DNA from: Ensifer sp. Root278
GTDB taxonomy: Bacteria; Pseudomonadota; Alphaproteobacteria; Rhizobiales; Rhizobiaceae
DNA: 64,000 bases
Direction of reading: 5' to 3'
Assembly: GCF_001429285.1 (NCBI RefSeq)
Contig: NZ_LMJJ01000023.1
Coordinates: 133,041-197,040 of the forward strand
Shown here: positions 55,563 through 64,000 of the stretch, in pieces
How positions within the stretch are numbered: position 1 is the stretch's first letter
How the letters are laid out: the number at the start of each line of letters is the position of its first letter
Translations under genes and position numbers: made by a program
Notes under the pieces: model-generated
The model's database searches: none
The model's input: the letters and a program-made list of their open reading frames with translations, nothing else
What the model was told of the DNA's origin: nothing

Positions 55563-56080
55563 TCAGAAATCAACCGAAGCCGAAAGCATGAACGTGCGTG
55601 GTGCGCCGGCCGAGAGGAAGCCACAGGCAGACGATGCCCAGTAGTTCTCGTTGAAAACGTTCTCGACCGTCGCCCGGAATTCCAACGGATTGCCGTTTTC
55701 TCGCGCGCGCGCCGAGATTAACCCGCGTCCAGTCCGAAACCTTCTGCGTGTTCGCCCGATCATAATAGCTGCTGCCGGTGTAAATGACGCGACCCGTGAG
55801 CGTCAGGTCCTCAAACCCAGGGCATATCGTATTCGCCGTAAAGGCTGATCACCGTTTTTTTGGGACGCCCGTGACGCTCTTGCCGTCGTGCAGGCCGCCT
55901 TGTGTCTTTGCCAGCTCGACATCCATGAAAGTAATGCCGCCAAGCAGACGAAGACCGTCCATCGGCTCACCGAAGGCAGAGAGCTCAAGGCCACGATTGA
56001 CCTGAAGGCCGCTCATCGAGAAGAGGCGGGTCGGTGAAGCAGTTAGGCTGCCGGATCTCGAACAGCGCCGCACTGAGCAT
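55563..56080 (-). pseudogene. Decayed 3' fragment of a TonB-dependent siderophore receptor
   Basis: Minus-strand pieces in different frames rebuild the C-terminal barrel of a FoxA/FhuA-type receptor: 'GLQVNRGLELSAFGEPMDG' and 'RLLGGITFMDVELAKTQGG' (about 55850-56030), then EDLTLTGRVIYTGSSYYD and SDWTRVNLGAR in another frame (about 55700-55820), then 'ATVENVFNENYWASS' and the terminal 'APRTFMLSASVDF' in the frame ending at 55563. At least two frameshifts are needed, one in the poly-A/T tract near 55855 and one near 55705, and the signal peptide, plug and most of the barrel are missing. It is clearly non-functional. Confidence 0.88.
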
Positions 56081-56253
56081 CATCGGGCGCGACCGAGGAG
56101 AAAGGCGCCGCCAGTGCAGCCCGGTGCCAGCGCTGGCGCTACGATCGGCAGGTTGCCTTCATACAAAGGCCGGCAGAAAACGGGATAATTTGATTGACAG
56201 GGGCCGCGTCCACGCAAGGTCTACCCTGGCGATCCCGCGTGCTCGTCTGATTG

Positions 56254-57213
56254 TCAGGCGCGGAACCGATCGAAAGCGGTCAAGCGTTTGATCGGCGGAT
56301 CGGCTTCATTCCAGCGATAGATCTCCGAGCGCAGATAAAGGAGCTCGTCCTCAAGCGCAGCATCGGCGATCTCGATCCACCAGGATTTCGGACGGCCGTC
56401 GCTTCCGTCAGACCAGCGATAACCGCGCGCTTTCAGATGGTCCTTCATGTCGAACGGGCTGTTCTCCGCGAAAATGCGGATGCGCGTTCGCTGGCTTGCC
56501 TGATAAAGCTCGGCAAAGGGCGTGTTTTCGGAGCCGCCATCCTTGGCAAGGACTTCGAGCAGGGCGAAACAATCGTCGACCGCCCGGTGGCCGTCGTGGA
56601 AATAGCCGGCCTGCCCGATCAGATAACCAAGTTTCGTGCCTTCGAAGCCGCGAGAGGACCAATCGACCTCAGAGACGGAACAGGCCCATGCCTTTCCTTC
56701 GAAGACGGGTGAAAAGGCCTCACAGAAGGGACGGTCGAAGCCGGCATTATGCGCGATGACAAGGTCCGCTCTTTCCATCAGCGTCCGTATCTCGGCGAGA
56801 TCGATCGCCTTTCCCGCGACCATCGCATCGGTAATGCCGGTCAGGCGCGTGATGTCCGCAGGGATCGGATTGGCCGGTTGCCGCAAACCGCCATAAACGC
56901 CCGTCACATCGCCGAGGTTCCCCTTTTCATCGAAGGTAAAAGCGATCAGCCCGATCTCGATAATCTCGTCCTTGCGATTGTTGAGCCCAGTGGTCTCGGT
57001 ATCGAGGATGACGCCTTTCAGCGGAAAGCCGGGACGAGCAACAGGCACCACGGCGCGCGGCACAAGCCGCTGCAGCAGGCGGTAGCGGCCCGTCGCCTGA
57101 AGGTGACGGACCATATCTTCCTCGTTCAACGAGGTCCTCTTGACCGCTGACCCGCCGCCTGCCTTTTTGGTAGCTGCCTCGTTCGAAGCAAAGAGGTCGA
57201 ACTGCTGCGTCAT
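56254..57213 (-). CDS. DnaQ-like 3'-5' exonuclease
   Basis: A 319-residue DEDD-type exonuclease. Motif Exo I is ILDTETTGL, Exo II is the 'VIAHNAGFDRPF' block and Exo III the 'HRAVDDCFALLEVL' block (DEDDh type, His-x-x-x-Asp). The extra C-terminal half after about 225 ends in 'YRWNEADPPIKRLTAFDRF' and has no family I recognise. The ATG at 57213 is preferred; a TTG at 57228 is the alternative. It resembles the epsilon proofreading subunit but is likely a stand-alone repair nuclease. Confidence 0.9.
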   Translation of the reverse strand: MTQQFDLFASNEAATKKAGGGSAVKRTSLNEEDMVRHLQATGRYRLLQRLVPRAVVPVARPGFPLKGVILDTETTGLNNRKDEIIEIGLIAFTFDEKGNLGDVTGVYGGLRQPANPIPADITRLTGITDAMVAGKAIDLAEIRTLMERADLVIAHNAGFDRPFCEAFSPVFEGKAWACSVSEVDWSSRGFEGTKLGYLIGQAGYFHDGHRAVDDCFALLEVLAKDGGSENTPFAELYQASQRTRIRIFAENSPFDMKDHLKARGYRWSDGSDGRPKSWWIEIADAALEDELLYLRSEIYRWNEADPPIKRLTAFDRFRA

Positions 57214-57571
57214 TCGGTTGTCCCGCAAATCAACGACTCACACGTGTGCCTTCCAGAATAGCCGCTAACAGCGCTTCACAGCAATTCAGGAAGAATGATG
57301 GAGCCACCACCCGCGCAAGCCCCGCAGGCCGACCGGGTTTGTTCTCGCAAACGGGGCCGGCCGAACCGACGCGGCGCTATCGGCGGGTGGGAAGGAGCGT
57401 CTTCGCCAGACGCACCAGCGCCCGGATCCCCGGGGGCGGCAATGCGGAGACTATCGCCCCTCTGAAAAGCCTGCGGCGGCCTCCGCGCCCTGCCCCGCAA
57501 ATGCAGTGCAGGAAGGACAGTGCCGCCGCAGATATGGCTTCACTTGAGCGCGTGTAACTTTCGCCCCTCGA
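57214..57571. other. Intergenic region between the exonuclease and chemoreceptor genes
   Basis: A 358-bp stretch that should hold the exonuclease promoter and the 3' end of the chemoreceptor transcript. It is GC-rich with no convincing coding frame, terminator or operator that I could define. Confidence 0.4.
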
Positions 57572-59473
57572 TCAGGCCGCCCGGCTCCAGCTGTCGCGTG
57601 CACTCTGCGCTTCGAGCTTGAACTTCGCCAGCATCGTACGGAGCTGGCGGCTTTCTTCGGCAAGCGTGCCGCTTGCCGCCGTCGTTTCTTCCACCATCGC
57701 CGCGTTCTGTTGGGTCATCTGGTCCATGTGGTTGACCGAGGTGTTGATCTCCTGCAGCGCCGTCGCCTGTTCGCGGGCGGCCGTCGCGATCGTGTTGACG
57801 TGGCCGCTGACATTGTTGACCAGCGTCTCGATCTCCAGCAGAGCCTCACCGGTGGAGCGCACCAGCGCCACGCCATTCTCGACTTCCGACGCTGAGCTGT
57901 GGATCAGCGTCTTGATCTCCTTTGCGGCGTTGGCCGAGCGTTGCGCCAGTTCGCGCACTTCCTGGGCGACGACGGCGAAACCACGACCCGCCTCGCCGGC
58001 GCGGGCCGCTTCGACGCCGGCGTTTAGCGCCAGAAGGTTGGTCTGGAAGGCGATCTCGTCGATCACCGAGATGATCTGGTTGATGCGGTTGGACGAATCC
58101 TCGATCCGGCCCATCGCATCGACCGCGCTGCGCACGATCGCGCCGGATCGGCCGGCACTGTCTTTGGTGGCGCGCACCATTTCATGCGCCTCATTCGCCC
58201 GCTCGGAAGCTGTGCGCACGGTCGAAGTGATCTCGTCGAGAGCGGCGGCCGTCTCTTCGAGCGCTGCGGCCTGCTGTTCGGTGCGCTTCGACAGATCGTT
58301 GGCGGCAGAACTCAGCTCGGCAGAGTTGTCGTTGATGGTGCTTGCCGCGGTGCGTACGTTCTGCATCGTCGAGCGCAGCGTCACCATCGTCTGGTTGACG
58401 TTCGTCTGCAGTTCGGCGAATGCGCCGTGGAATTCGCCACGCATGGTCTGCGTCAGGTCGGCATCGGCGAGTGCGGCGATCACGCGGCGGACTTCGTTGA
58501 CCGTTTGGTCGACGCTCGAGACGAGCTCGTTGACGCTCGATGCGAAGCGGTTGAGGTCGTCGTTTTCATAGTCCTTGGTGATGCGGCCGGTGAAGTCGCC
58601 GGCAACGGCGGAAGCGACGACGACGCTGATGTTCGACTGCAGGTCGCTGCTGCGGGCATGCAGTGCGGCTTCCTGCGCCTTCATCGCGCGCATGGCAATG
58701 CCGTTCTTGCGGAAGACTTCGACGGCACGGGCCATCTCGCCGATTTCATCCTGGCGCGAGACATCGGTACCGTTGCCATCAAGCTTGCCGTCGGCAAGTT
58801 CGCTCATGGTCGAGGTGAGTTCGCGCACCGGCATGACGATACCACGACGGGCAACGAAGAGGCTGACGCCGACGCCGAAGAGGACGCAGGCCGCAGCGGC
58901 GGCGGCCAGGATGGTCATCGCGACGGAAGAGGAATTGAGCGCTTCGGAGCGGGCGGCGGCGAGCGCGTCGCCGGAGTAGGTGCTGTAGGTCTTGACCGTC
59001 GCCGTCACCGTCTTTTGGGCTTCGAGCGCCTTGTCGAGTGCCGCCTTGACGGCGCCAGTGTTTGTGCCCGTGTCGGCGGCAACGGCGATCATCGCGCGGA
59101 TCTCGTCGAAATAACTGTTGAGCGTGATGCGGATGTCGTTCAGCAGCTTGTCTTCCGCATCGTCGGCAACAGCCTCGATCTTCGTCAGACGGCCGAGCAT
59201 TTCCCCGGCGCGCTTCTCGGTTTCCTGGCCGAAATCGGCGGCTTTCTCGGGCGCTGCAGCAAGCTGGTAGGTCATGCGGCTGATGGCGATGATATCGACG
59301 CGCAGGTCCATCGCCTCGCGTGCTGCCTCTTCGCGCGCGCCGACGTCGATGATCGTCGCGCCGAGAGAGGAAAGACCGCGCGCACCGGCAAGCGCGATCA
59401 GAATGGAAGATATGCCCATGACCACGACCACAAGGCCGACCTTGGTCAATATCGATAGGTTCTTGAACGTCAC
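57572..59473 (-). CDS. Methyl-accepting chemotaxis protein
   Basis: A 633-residue chemoreceptor if translated from the GTG at 59473, which has AGGAG 8 bp upstream; the ATG at 59518 is the other candidate. The N-terminus carries a transmembrane helix ([19 protein letters not shown]), a periplasmic four-helix-bundle sensor and a second helix near residues 185-210. Two HAMP-type stretches follow, then the signalling domain with the hairpin tip '[37 protein letters not shown]'. Methylation regions contain Glu/Gln-rich heptads. No C-terminal CheR-docking pentapeptide (NWETF-like) is seen. The ligand is unknown. Confidence 0.93.
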   Translation of the reverse strand: MTFKNLSILTKVGLVVVVMGISSILIALAGARGLSSLGATIIDVGAREEAAREAMDLRVDIIAISRMTYQLAAAPEKAADFGQETEKRAGEMLGRLTKIEAVADDAEDKLLNDIRITLNSYFDEIRAMIAVAADTGTNTGAVKAALDKALEAQKTVTATVKTYSTYSGDALAAARSEALNSSSVAMTILAAAAAACVLFGVGVSLFVARRGIVMPVRELTSTMSELADGKLDGNGTDVSRQDEIGEMARAVEVFRKNGIAMRAMKAQEAALHARSSDLQSNISVVVASAVAGDFTGRITKDYENDDLNRFASSVNELVSSVDQTVNEVRRVIAALADADLTQTMRGEFHGAFAELQTNVNQTMVTLRSTMQNVRTAASTINDNSAELSSAANDLSKRTEQQAAALEETAAALDEITSTVRTASERANEAHEMVRATKDSAGRSGAIVRSAVDAMGRIEDSSNRINQIISVIDEIAFQTNLLALNAGVEAARAGEAGRGFAVVAQEVRELAQRSANAAKEIKTLIHSSASEVENGVALVRSTGEALLEIETLVNNVSGHVNTIATAAREQATALQEINTSVNHMDQMTQQNAAMVEETTAASGTLAEESRQLRTMLAKFKLEAQSARDSWSRAA

Positions 59474-59682
59474 TGCCGTGACTCCTGTGATGTCGCGATC
59501 GCGTTGTTGGGAGGACATGGTCAGCCATACCGGCGGGAGGAGGACCGGCTGTTTGCGTGCGCTATTTAGGAGGAATTGCAGCGCGCACTGACCGATAAGT
59601 ACATAGTAATCTTGCATTTAAATTCGGGTTAAAAAAGCGATCGCAGCTTTTCGCAGTGCAGCAAAAAATGGAGACGGGAGCG

Positions 59683-59719
59683 AAAACGAAAAACGGGCGG
59701 ACGATCGCTCGCCCGCCCG
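59683..59719 (-). terminator. Rho-independent terminator of the 5-oxoprolinase gene
   Basis: On the minus strand an 11-bp stem (59719-59709 with 59704-59694) is closed by a GCGA tetraloop of the stable GNRA type and is followed by TTTTT then CGTTTT. It lies 41 bp after the stop at 59760. Confidence 0.92.
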
Positions 59720-59759
59720 CAGACCACCGCAGCAGTCTTGGGAGATCTTGTTTCGAAGC

Positions 59760-62700
59760 CTACGACCGGCCGTAGCCGCCGCCGGTCGGCGTTACCACGG
59801 TAAAGGCTTCACCGGCTTCGAGAACCGTGTGGGCGCAGCCCGGCAATTCTTCCGTCCGGCCGTCGTTGCGGCGTACCAGGTTGCGGCCAAGCTCGCCGGG
59901 GCTGCCGCCCTTGATGCCGAAGGAGGCTACACGGCGATGGCCGGAGAGGATGGCGAAATCCAGTTTCTCGCGAGCGCGGATCGTGCGTTTGGTACCGTTG
60001 CCGGCGTTCCATTGGCCACGGCCGCCCGAGCCGACACGAATATGGAAATCTTCGAGCACCACCGGGAAGCGGGTTTCGAGGATTTCCGGGTCGGTGAGGC
60101 GCGAATTGGTCATGTGGGTATGGACCGCATCGGCGCCGTTGTAACCGGGACCGGCCGGCGCACCGGAGCAGATCGTCTCGTAATACTGGTAGTTCTGGTT
60201 GCCGAAGGTCAGATTGTTCATCGTGCCTTGCGCGCCCGCCTGACTCTGAACGGCGCCGAACAGGCAGTTCGTCACGGCCTGGCTGACCTCGACGTTGCCG
60301 GCAACGACCGCAGCCGGATAGCGCGGCGTTAGCATCGTTCCCTCTGGAATGACGATGTGGATCGGACGCAGGCACCCGGCATTCATCGGGATGTCCGCCT
60401 CGACCAGTACACGGAAGACATAAAGCACTGCGGCGCGGGTGACCGGCGCCGGGGCGTTGAAATTGTCACCGCGTTGCTCGGACGTCCCCGTGAAATCGAC
60501 GGTCGCCTCGCGCTTGTCGCGATCGACGGTGATCTTGACCACGATGCTGCAGCCCTGGTCCATCTCGTAGGAGAATTCACCATCGGGCAGCTGATCGAGG
60601 ACGCGGCGCACGCTCTCGGCGGCATTGTCCTGAACATGGCCCATATAGGCCTCGACCACGTCCTCGCCGAACTGGGCGATCATCTTCTTGAGTTCGGCGA
60701 CGCCCTTTTCGTTGGCCGCGACCTGCGCCTTCAGATCGTTGACGTTCTGCAGGATGTTGCGCACCGGATAGCGCGCGCCATTGAGCAGCGTCTCGAGTTC
60801 TGCCTCGCAGAAGCGGCCGGCATCGATGAGCTTGAAGTTGTCGATATAGACGCCTTCCTCCTCGATATTGGTGGCCAACGGCGACATCGAGCCCGGCGAA
60901 ATGCCGCCGATATCGGCGTGATGGCCGCGGCTGGCGACCCAGAAACGGATCTCCTTGCCGGCATCGTCGAAGACCGGCGTGCAGACGGTAAGGTCAGGCA
61001 GGTGTGTGCCGCCGTTATAGGGCGCGTTGATCAGGAACACGTCGCCCGGCTGGATCACCGGATTCTCGCGGATCGCGGTCGCGACCGAGGCATCCATGGA
61101 GCCGAGATGCACCGGCATATGCGGCGCGTTGGCAACGAGATTGCCGCGGTTGTCGAAAACGGCGCAGGAGAAATCGAGCCGCTCCTTGATGTTCACGGAA
61201 TAGGCGGTGTTCTGCAGCGTCACACCCATCTGCTCGGCGATCGACATGAACAGGTTGTTGAAGATCTCCAGCATGACCGGATCGGCATGGGTGCCGATCG
61301 CGCTCTGCTGCTGCAACGCCTTCACGCGGCGAAGCACGATGTGGTCCTTGGCCGTCAGTTCCGCCTGCCAGCCATCCTCAACGACGATGGTCTGGTTCGG
61401 TTCGATGATGATCGCCGGACCGTCGAGCCGCTGGCCGGGCGCGATCTCGGCGCGCAGCAGGACGGGCGCGTCGTGGAACTGGCCCTGCGAATAGAAGCGC
61501 GTGCTGCGGACGATATCCGGCGTTCCCTTAGTGACCGCCCCACCCTCGCGCTCCATCTGGGCAGCACCGCCACCGACCGTCTCGACCTCGACGGCGTCGA
61601 TGACCAGCGCCTTGTTCTCGGCGACGAAGCCGAAGCGGCGCTTGTGCAACTCTTCGAACTCGGCGCGCAGGCGGGCGATGTCGTCATGATCCGGGAAGGT
61701 CGCGTCGACCGCGAGCACCGTATCGGTGCCGGCGTAACGGATATGGGCGCGCAGATGCGTGCGGATCTCGTCGCGGGCGATACCCTGCGCGTCGAGTTCG
61801 GCAAGGCATTCGACCTCGAGCTCGGCGCCAAGGGTGCTGAGCGCTACCGGCGCCTTGTCGTCAAGCGCCACGCCGAGCGCCTTCTGGCGCGTCGAACGAA
61901 TATCGGCGAGCCCCATGCCATAGGCCGAAAGCAGACCGGACATCGGGTGCACGAGAATGCTCTTCATGCCGAGCTGATCGGCAACGAGGCAAGCATGCTG
62001 CCCACCGGCGCCGCCGAAGCAGCTTAGCGCATAGCGCGTCACGTCATAGCCACGCTGGACGGAAATCTTTTTGATCGCCTCGACCATGTTGGCAACCGCG
62101 ATGCGGATAAAGCCGTCGGCTACATCCTCCGGGCTACGGCCGTCGCCGATCTCGCCGGCCATCGTTGAAAAGCGCCCGCGCACGGTCTCGACATCGAGGC
62201 GTTCGTCCTGGTTCGGGCCGAAGAGCGCCGGGAAGAATTCCGGCAGCAGCTTGCCGAGCATCACATTGGCATCGGTAACCGCGAGCGGGCCGCCGTTTCG
62301 GTAGCAGGCAGGACCCGGATTGGCGCCGGCCGAATCCGGCCCAACGCGGAAGCGCTCGCCGTCGAAATGCAGGATCGAGCCGCCGCCGGCGGCAACCGTA
62401 TGGATCAGCATCATCGGCGCACGCACGCGCACGCCGGCGACCTCGGTCTCAAACGCACGTTCATATTCGCCGTCGAAATGGGCGACGTCGGTCGAGGTGC
62501 CACCCATGTCGAAGCCGATGACGCGCTCAAAACCGGCAGCTTCGCCGGTTTTTGCGAGCCCGACGACGCCGCCCGCCGGACCGGAAAGGATTGCATCCTT
62601 GCCCTGGAACATTTCAGCCGCAGTCAGGCCGCCCGAAGACATCATGAACATGACGCGCGCGCCGGTGCGGGCGATATCGAGTTCGCCCGAGACCTGGGCG

Positions 62701-63380
62701 ACGTAGCGGCGGAGAACCGGTGACAGATAGGCGTCGATGACGGTGGTGTCGCCGCGCCCGACATATTTGATCAGCGGCGAGACTTCGTGGCTGACCGAGA
62801 CCTGCTCGAAGCCGAGTTCGCGGGCAATTCGGGCAACGACCGCCTCATGCTCGGGATATTTGTAGGCGTGCATGAAGACGATGGCGACGGCCTTGTAGCC
62901 CTTGCCCTTCAGGTCTTCGAGTGCCGCGCGCGCCTTCGCCTCATCGAGCGGCGTCTCGACTGTTCCGTCGGCCAGCACGCGTTCGTCGAGCTCGACGATG
63001 TCCTGATAGAGCGCTTCCGGCTTGATGATCTCGGTTGCGAAGATCTTCTTGCGCTCCTGGTAGCCGATCTTCAGAGCGTCGCGGAAACCCTTGGTGGTCA
63101 CGAGCGCCAGCGGCTCGCCCTTGCGTTCGAGCAGTGCATTGGTGGCAACGGTCGTGCCCATGCGCACTTCGCCGATGAGACCGGTCGGGATCGCGGCACC
63201 GGTCGCAAGGCCGAGATGCAGGCGAATGCCCTGCACTGCGGCGTCGCGATAGGCTTCCGGATTTTCCGAAAGCACCTTGCGCGCATGCAGCACCCCTTGC
63301 GGATCGCGGCCGATGACATCGGTGAAGGTGCCGCCGCGGTCGACCCAGAAGTCCCAACTGCCGGTTTCGCGTGCGCTCAT
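59760..63380 (-). CDS. 5-oxoprolinase/hydantoinase, fused HyuA and HyuB domains
   Basis: A 1206-residue fusion typical of OPLAH-type 5-oxoprolinases: HyuA-like ATPase part (about 1-690) with [29 protein letters not shown]-type motif and '[15 protein letters not shown]'; HyuB-like part (about 710-1200) with 'NPCIQ'-type replaced segment '[14 protein letters not shown]' and '[19 protein letters not shown]'. It opens 5-oxoproline with ATP to give glutamate; related N-methylhydantoinases use a similar reaction. The start is the ATG at 63380 (MSARETGSW). Divergent from a MarR-type regulator. Confidence 0.93.
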   Translation of the reverse strand: MSARETGSWDFWVDRGGTFTDVIGRDPQGVLHARKVLSENPEAYRDAAVQGIRLHLGLATGAAIPTGLIGEVRMGTTVATNALLERKGEPLALVTTKGFRDALKIGYQERKKIFATEIIKPEALYQDIVELDERVLADGTVETPLDEAKARAALEDLKGKGYKAVAIVFMHAYKYPEHEAVVARIARELGFEQVSVSHEVSPLIKYVGRGDTTVIDAYLSPVLRRYVAQVSGELDIARTGARVMFMMSSGGLTAAEMFQGKDAILSGPAGGVVGLAKTGEAAGFERVIGFDMGGTSTDVAHFDGEYERAFETEVAGVRVRAPMMLIHTVAAGGGSILHFDGERFRVGPDSAGANPGPACYRNGGPLAVTDANVMLGKLLPEFFPALFGPNQDERLDVETVRGRFSTMAGEIGDGRSPEDVADGFIRIAVANMVEAIKKISVQRGYDVTRYALSCFGGAGGQHACLVADQLGMKSILVHPMSGLLSAYGMGLADIRSTRQKALGVALDDKAPVALSTLGAELEVECLAELDAQGIARDEIRTHLRAHIRYAGTDTVLAVDATFPDHDDIARLRAEFEELHKRRFGFVAENKALVIDAVEVETVGGGAAQMEREGGAVTKGTPDIVRSTRFYSQGQFHDAPVLLRAEIAPGQRLDGPAIIIEPNQTIVVEDGWQAELTAKDHIVLRRVKALQQQSAIGTHADPVMLEIFNNLFMSIAEQMGVTLQNTAYSVNIKERLDFSCAVFDNRGNLVANAPHMPVHLGSMDASVATAIRENPVIQPGDVFLINAPYNGGTHLPDLTVCTPVFDDAGKEIRFWVASRGHHADIGGISPGSMSPLATNIEEEGVYIDNFKLIDAGRFCEAELETLLNGARYPVRNILQNVNDLKAQVAANEKGVAELKKMIAQFGEDVVEAYMGHVQDNAAESVRRVLDQLPDGEFSYEMDQGCSIVVKITVDRDKREATVDFTGTSEQRGDNFNAPAPVTRAAVLYVFRVLVEADIPMNAGCLRPIHIVIPEGTMLTPRYPAAVVAGNVEVSQAVTNCLFGAVQSQAGAQGTMNNLTFGNQNYQYYETICSGAPAGPGYNGADAVHTHMTNSRLTDPEILETRFPVVLEDFHIRVGSGGRGQWNAGNGTKRTIRAREKLDFAILSGHRRVASFGIKGGSPGELGRNLVRRNDGRTEELPGCAHTVLEAGEAFTVVTPTGGGYGRS

Positions 63381-63445
63381 TGTCCATCCCTCTCGTTCGC
63401 GAGCCGCATGACTGTGCAAGCCCGGAAATTCATCAAAGCAGTTCG

Positions 63446-63485
63446 TTGACAAAATGTCGATAAAATGATGACATAAAATCGTCAA
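63446..63485. promoter_or_regulatory. Divergent promoter with nested inverted repeat
   Basis: TTGAC (63446-63450) mirrors GTCAA (63481-63485), and inside it TGTC (63455-63458) mirrors GACA (63470-63473). On the minus strand the outer arm is a -35 TTGACG with a 17-bp spacer and TATCGA as -10. The symmetry would suit a dimeric MarR regulator that shuts off both divergent genes. Confidence 0.65.
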
Positions 63486-63501
63486 GATGAGGAAGAGCTG
63501 A

Positions 63502-64000
63502 ATGACGAAGAAGCCTGAGGATAGCTTCGAAGGTCGGGAATGGGCCGAAAACGCCCTGCCCGAACATCTAAAGCCGGTCGCGGCCATCGGCCCGATCGTT
63601 TCCTCCGCGCACTTGGCGGAAGGCGGTTCCCCTGGTCTTTCGGAAGTGGAATACGGCCTGATCCTCGCGTCGCACGCCTTTCATCGCTGGATGATGCGCT
63701 GCATGGCGGCCGCCGGCGTGCCGGGCCTTTCGCCGATCGAAATCCTGATCCTGCACACGATCCGCCACCGCGACCGCGGCAAGAAGCTCGCCGACATCTG
63801 TCTGGTCCTCGATATCGAAGACACCCATGTCGCGACCTATGCCATCCGCAAGCTCGAAGCCGCCGGCCTGGTAACCACGGGCAAGGAAGGCAAGGAAAAG
63901 ACCATCCTCATCACCGACAAGGGGTCGGACGCCTGCACGCGCTACGCTCAGATCCGCGAACGCCTGCTGGTTTCCTCGACCGCGAAAGCCCGCCCCTCCG
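63502..64000 (+). CDS. MarR-type winged-helix regulator (3' end outside window)
   Basis: At least 166 residues; the stop is beyond the window. The start ATG at 63502 has GAGGAA upstream. A long helix (about 52-70, [20 protein letters not shown]) leads into a winged helix '[14 protein letters not shown]...[35 protein letters not shown]', the MarR arrangement. Divergent from the 5-oxoprolinase gene, which it presumably regulates. Confidence 0.88.
   Translation, partial: MTKKPEDSFEGREWAENALPEHLKPVAAIGPIVSSAHLAEGGSPGLSEVEYGLILASHAFHRWMMRCMAAAGVPGLSPIEILILHTIRHRDRGKKLADICLVLDIEDTHVATYAIRKLEAAGLVTTGKEGKEKTILITDKGSDACTRYAQIRERLLVSSTAKARPS

Noticed and set aside
57246-57557. A 103-codon gene between the exonuclease and the chemoreceptor
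   Set aside because: Arg/Ala/Pro-rich with no recognisable features, starts in the exonuclease promoter region.
60357-62027. 556-codon plus-strand frame inside the 5-oxoprolinase gene
   Set aside because: Antisense to a conserved domain; composition biased to Arg/Asp/His.

Overview
The window is high-GC alphaproteobacterial DNA that looks like Sinorhizobium/Ensifer (Rhizobiales). The evidence is an intact dctA/dctBD module with an RpoN promoter, paired FixK/FNR-type boxes, a TPP-riboswitch-controlled thiC, and dense transport and catabolic operons with ATGA-type stop/start overlaps. There are no rRNA or tRNA genes, phage genes, insertion sequences or CRISPR arrays that I can see. The make-up resembles a chromid (pSymB-like) or a catabolic part of a chromosome; this placement is inference.

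Layout. 1-4.4 kb: an organosulfur-type flavin monooxygenase group (two SfnB/DszC-like acyl-CoA-dehydrogenase-fold enzymes, one DszA/NtaA-like LLM monooxygenase) and an Rrf2 regulator with four cysteines. 4.7-10.5 kb: a complete urea ABC transporter, urtABCDE. 10.8-12.2 kb: a membrane class III adenylate cyclase. 12.2-21.2 kb: a LacI-controlled locus with a sugar-type ABC importer, a cytoplasmic GH38-like (DUF5054) protein and a PHP-domain metallohydrolase. 21.4-25.7 kb: a 1128-residue fusion of an NCS1 nucleobase-transporter domain, an eight-cysteine cluster, a histidine kinase and a receiver domain, overlapping a LuxR-type response regulator. 25.8-27.7 kb: a small secreted protein, a GST and a divergent YafY/WYL regulator with a palindromic operator candidate.

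27.8-32.6 kb: dctA (C4-dicarboxylate permease) divergent from dctBD. 32.7-35.5 kb: TPP riboswitch, thiC and a glycine-rich exported protein. 35.7-40.0 kb: a dpaL operon (diaminopropionate ammonia-lyase, M20 amidohydrolase, carbamoylase-like hydrolase with an altered active-site motif) divergent from an Lrp/AsnC regulator. 40.0-41.7 kb: a gene remnant, a flavin-binding PPOX-fold protein and a tandem universal stress protein, the latter two each with a FixK-type box. 41.9-48.9 kb: a ribose-type ABC importer operon with its LacI regulator and a Gfo/Idh/MocA oxidoreductase. 49.3-55.5 kb: a two-gene membrane system (DUF3100 plus a five-helix protein), M20 amidohydrolase, LysR regulator, a 3-hydroxyisobutyrate-dehydrogenase-type enzyme and an aldehyde dehydrogenase. 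55.6-64 kb: a decayed TonB-receptor fragment, a DnaQ-like exonuclease, a chemoreceptor, a fused 5-oxoprolinase/hydantoinase and a divergent MarR-type regulator cut by the window end.

The common theme is scavenging of nitrogen, sulfur and carbon compounds (urea, carbamoyl/acyl amino acids, diaminopropionate, 5-oxoproline, sugars, dicarboxylates), each under a local regulator. The least-described parts are the transporter-kinase fusion at 21.4 kb, the DUF3100/M20 module at 49.3 kb and the GH38-like/PHP locus at 12-21 kb.
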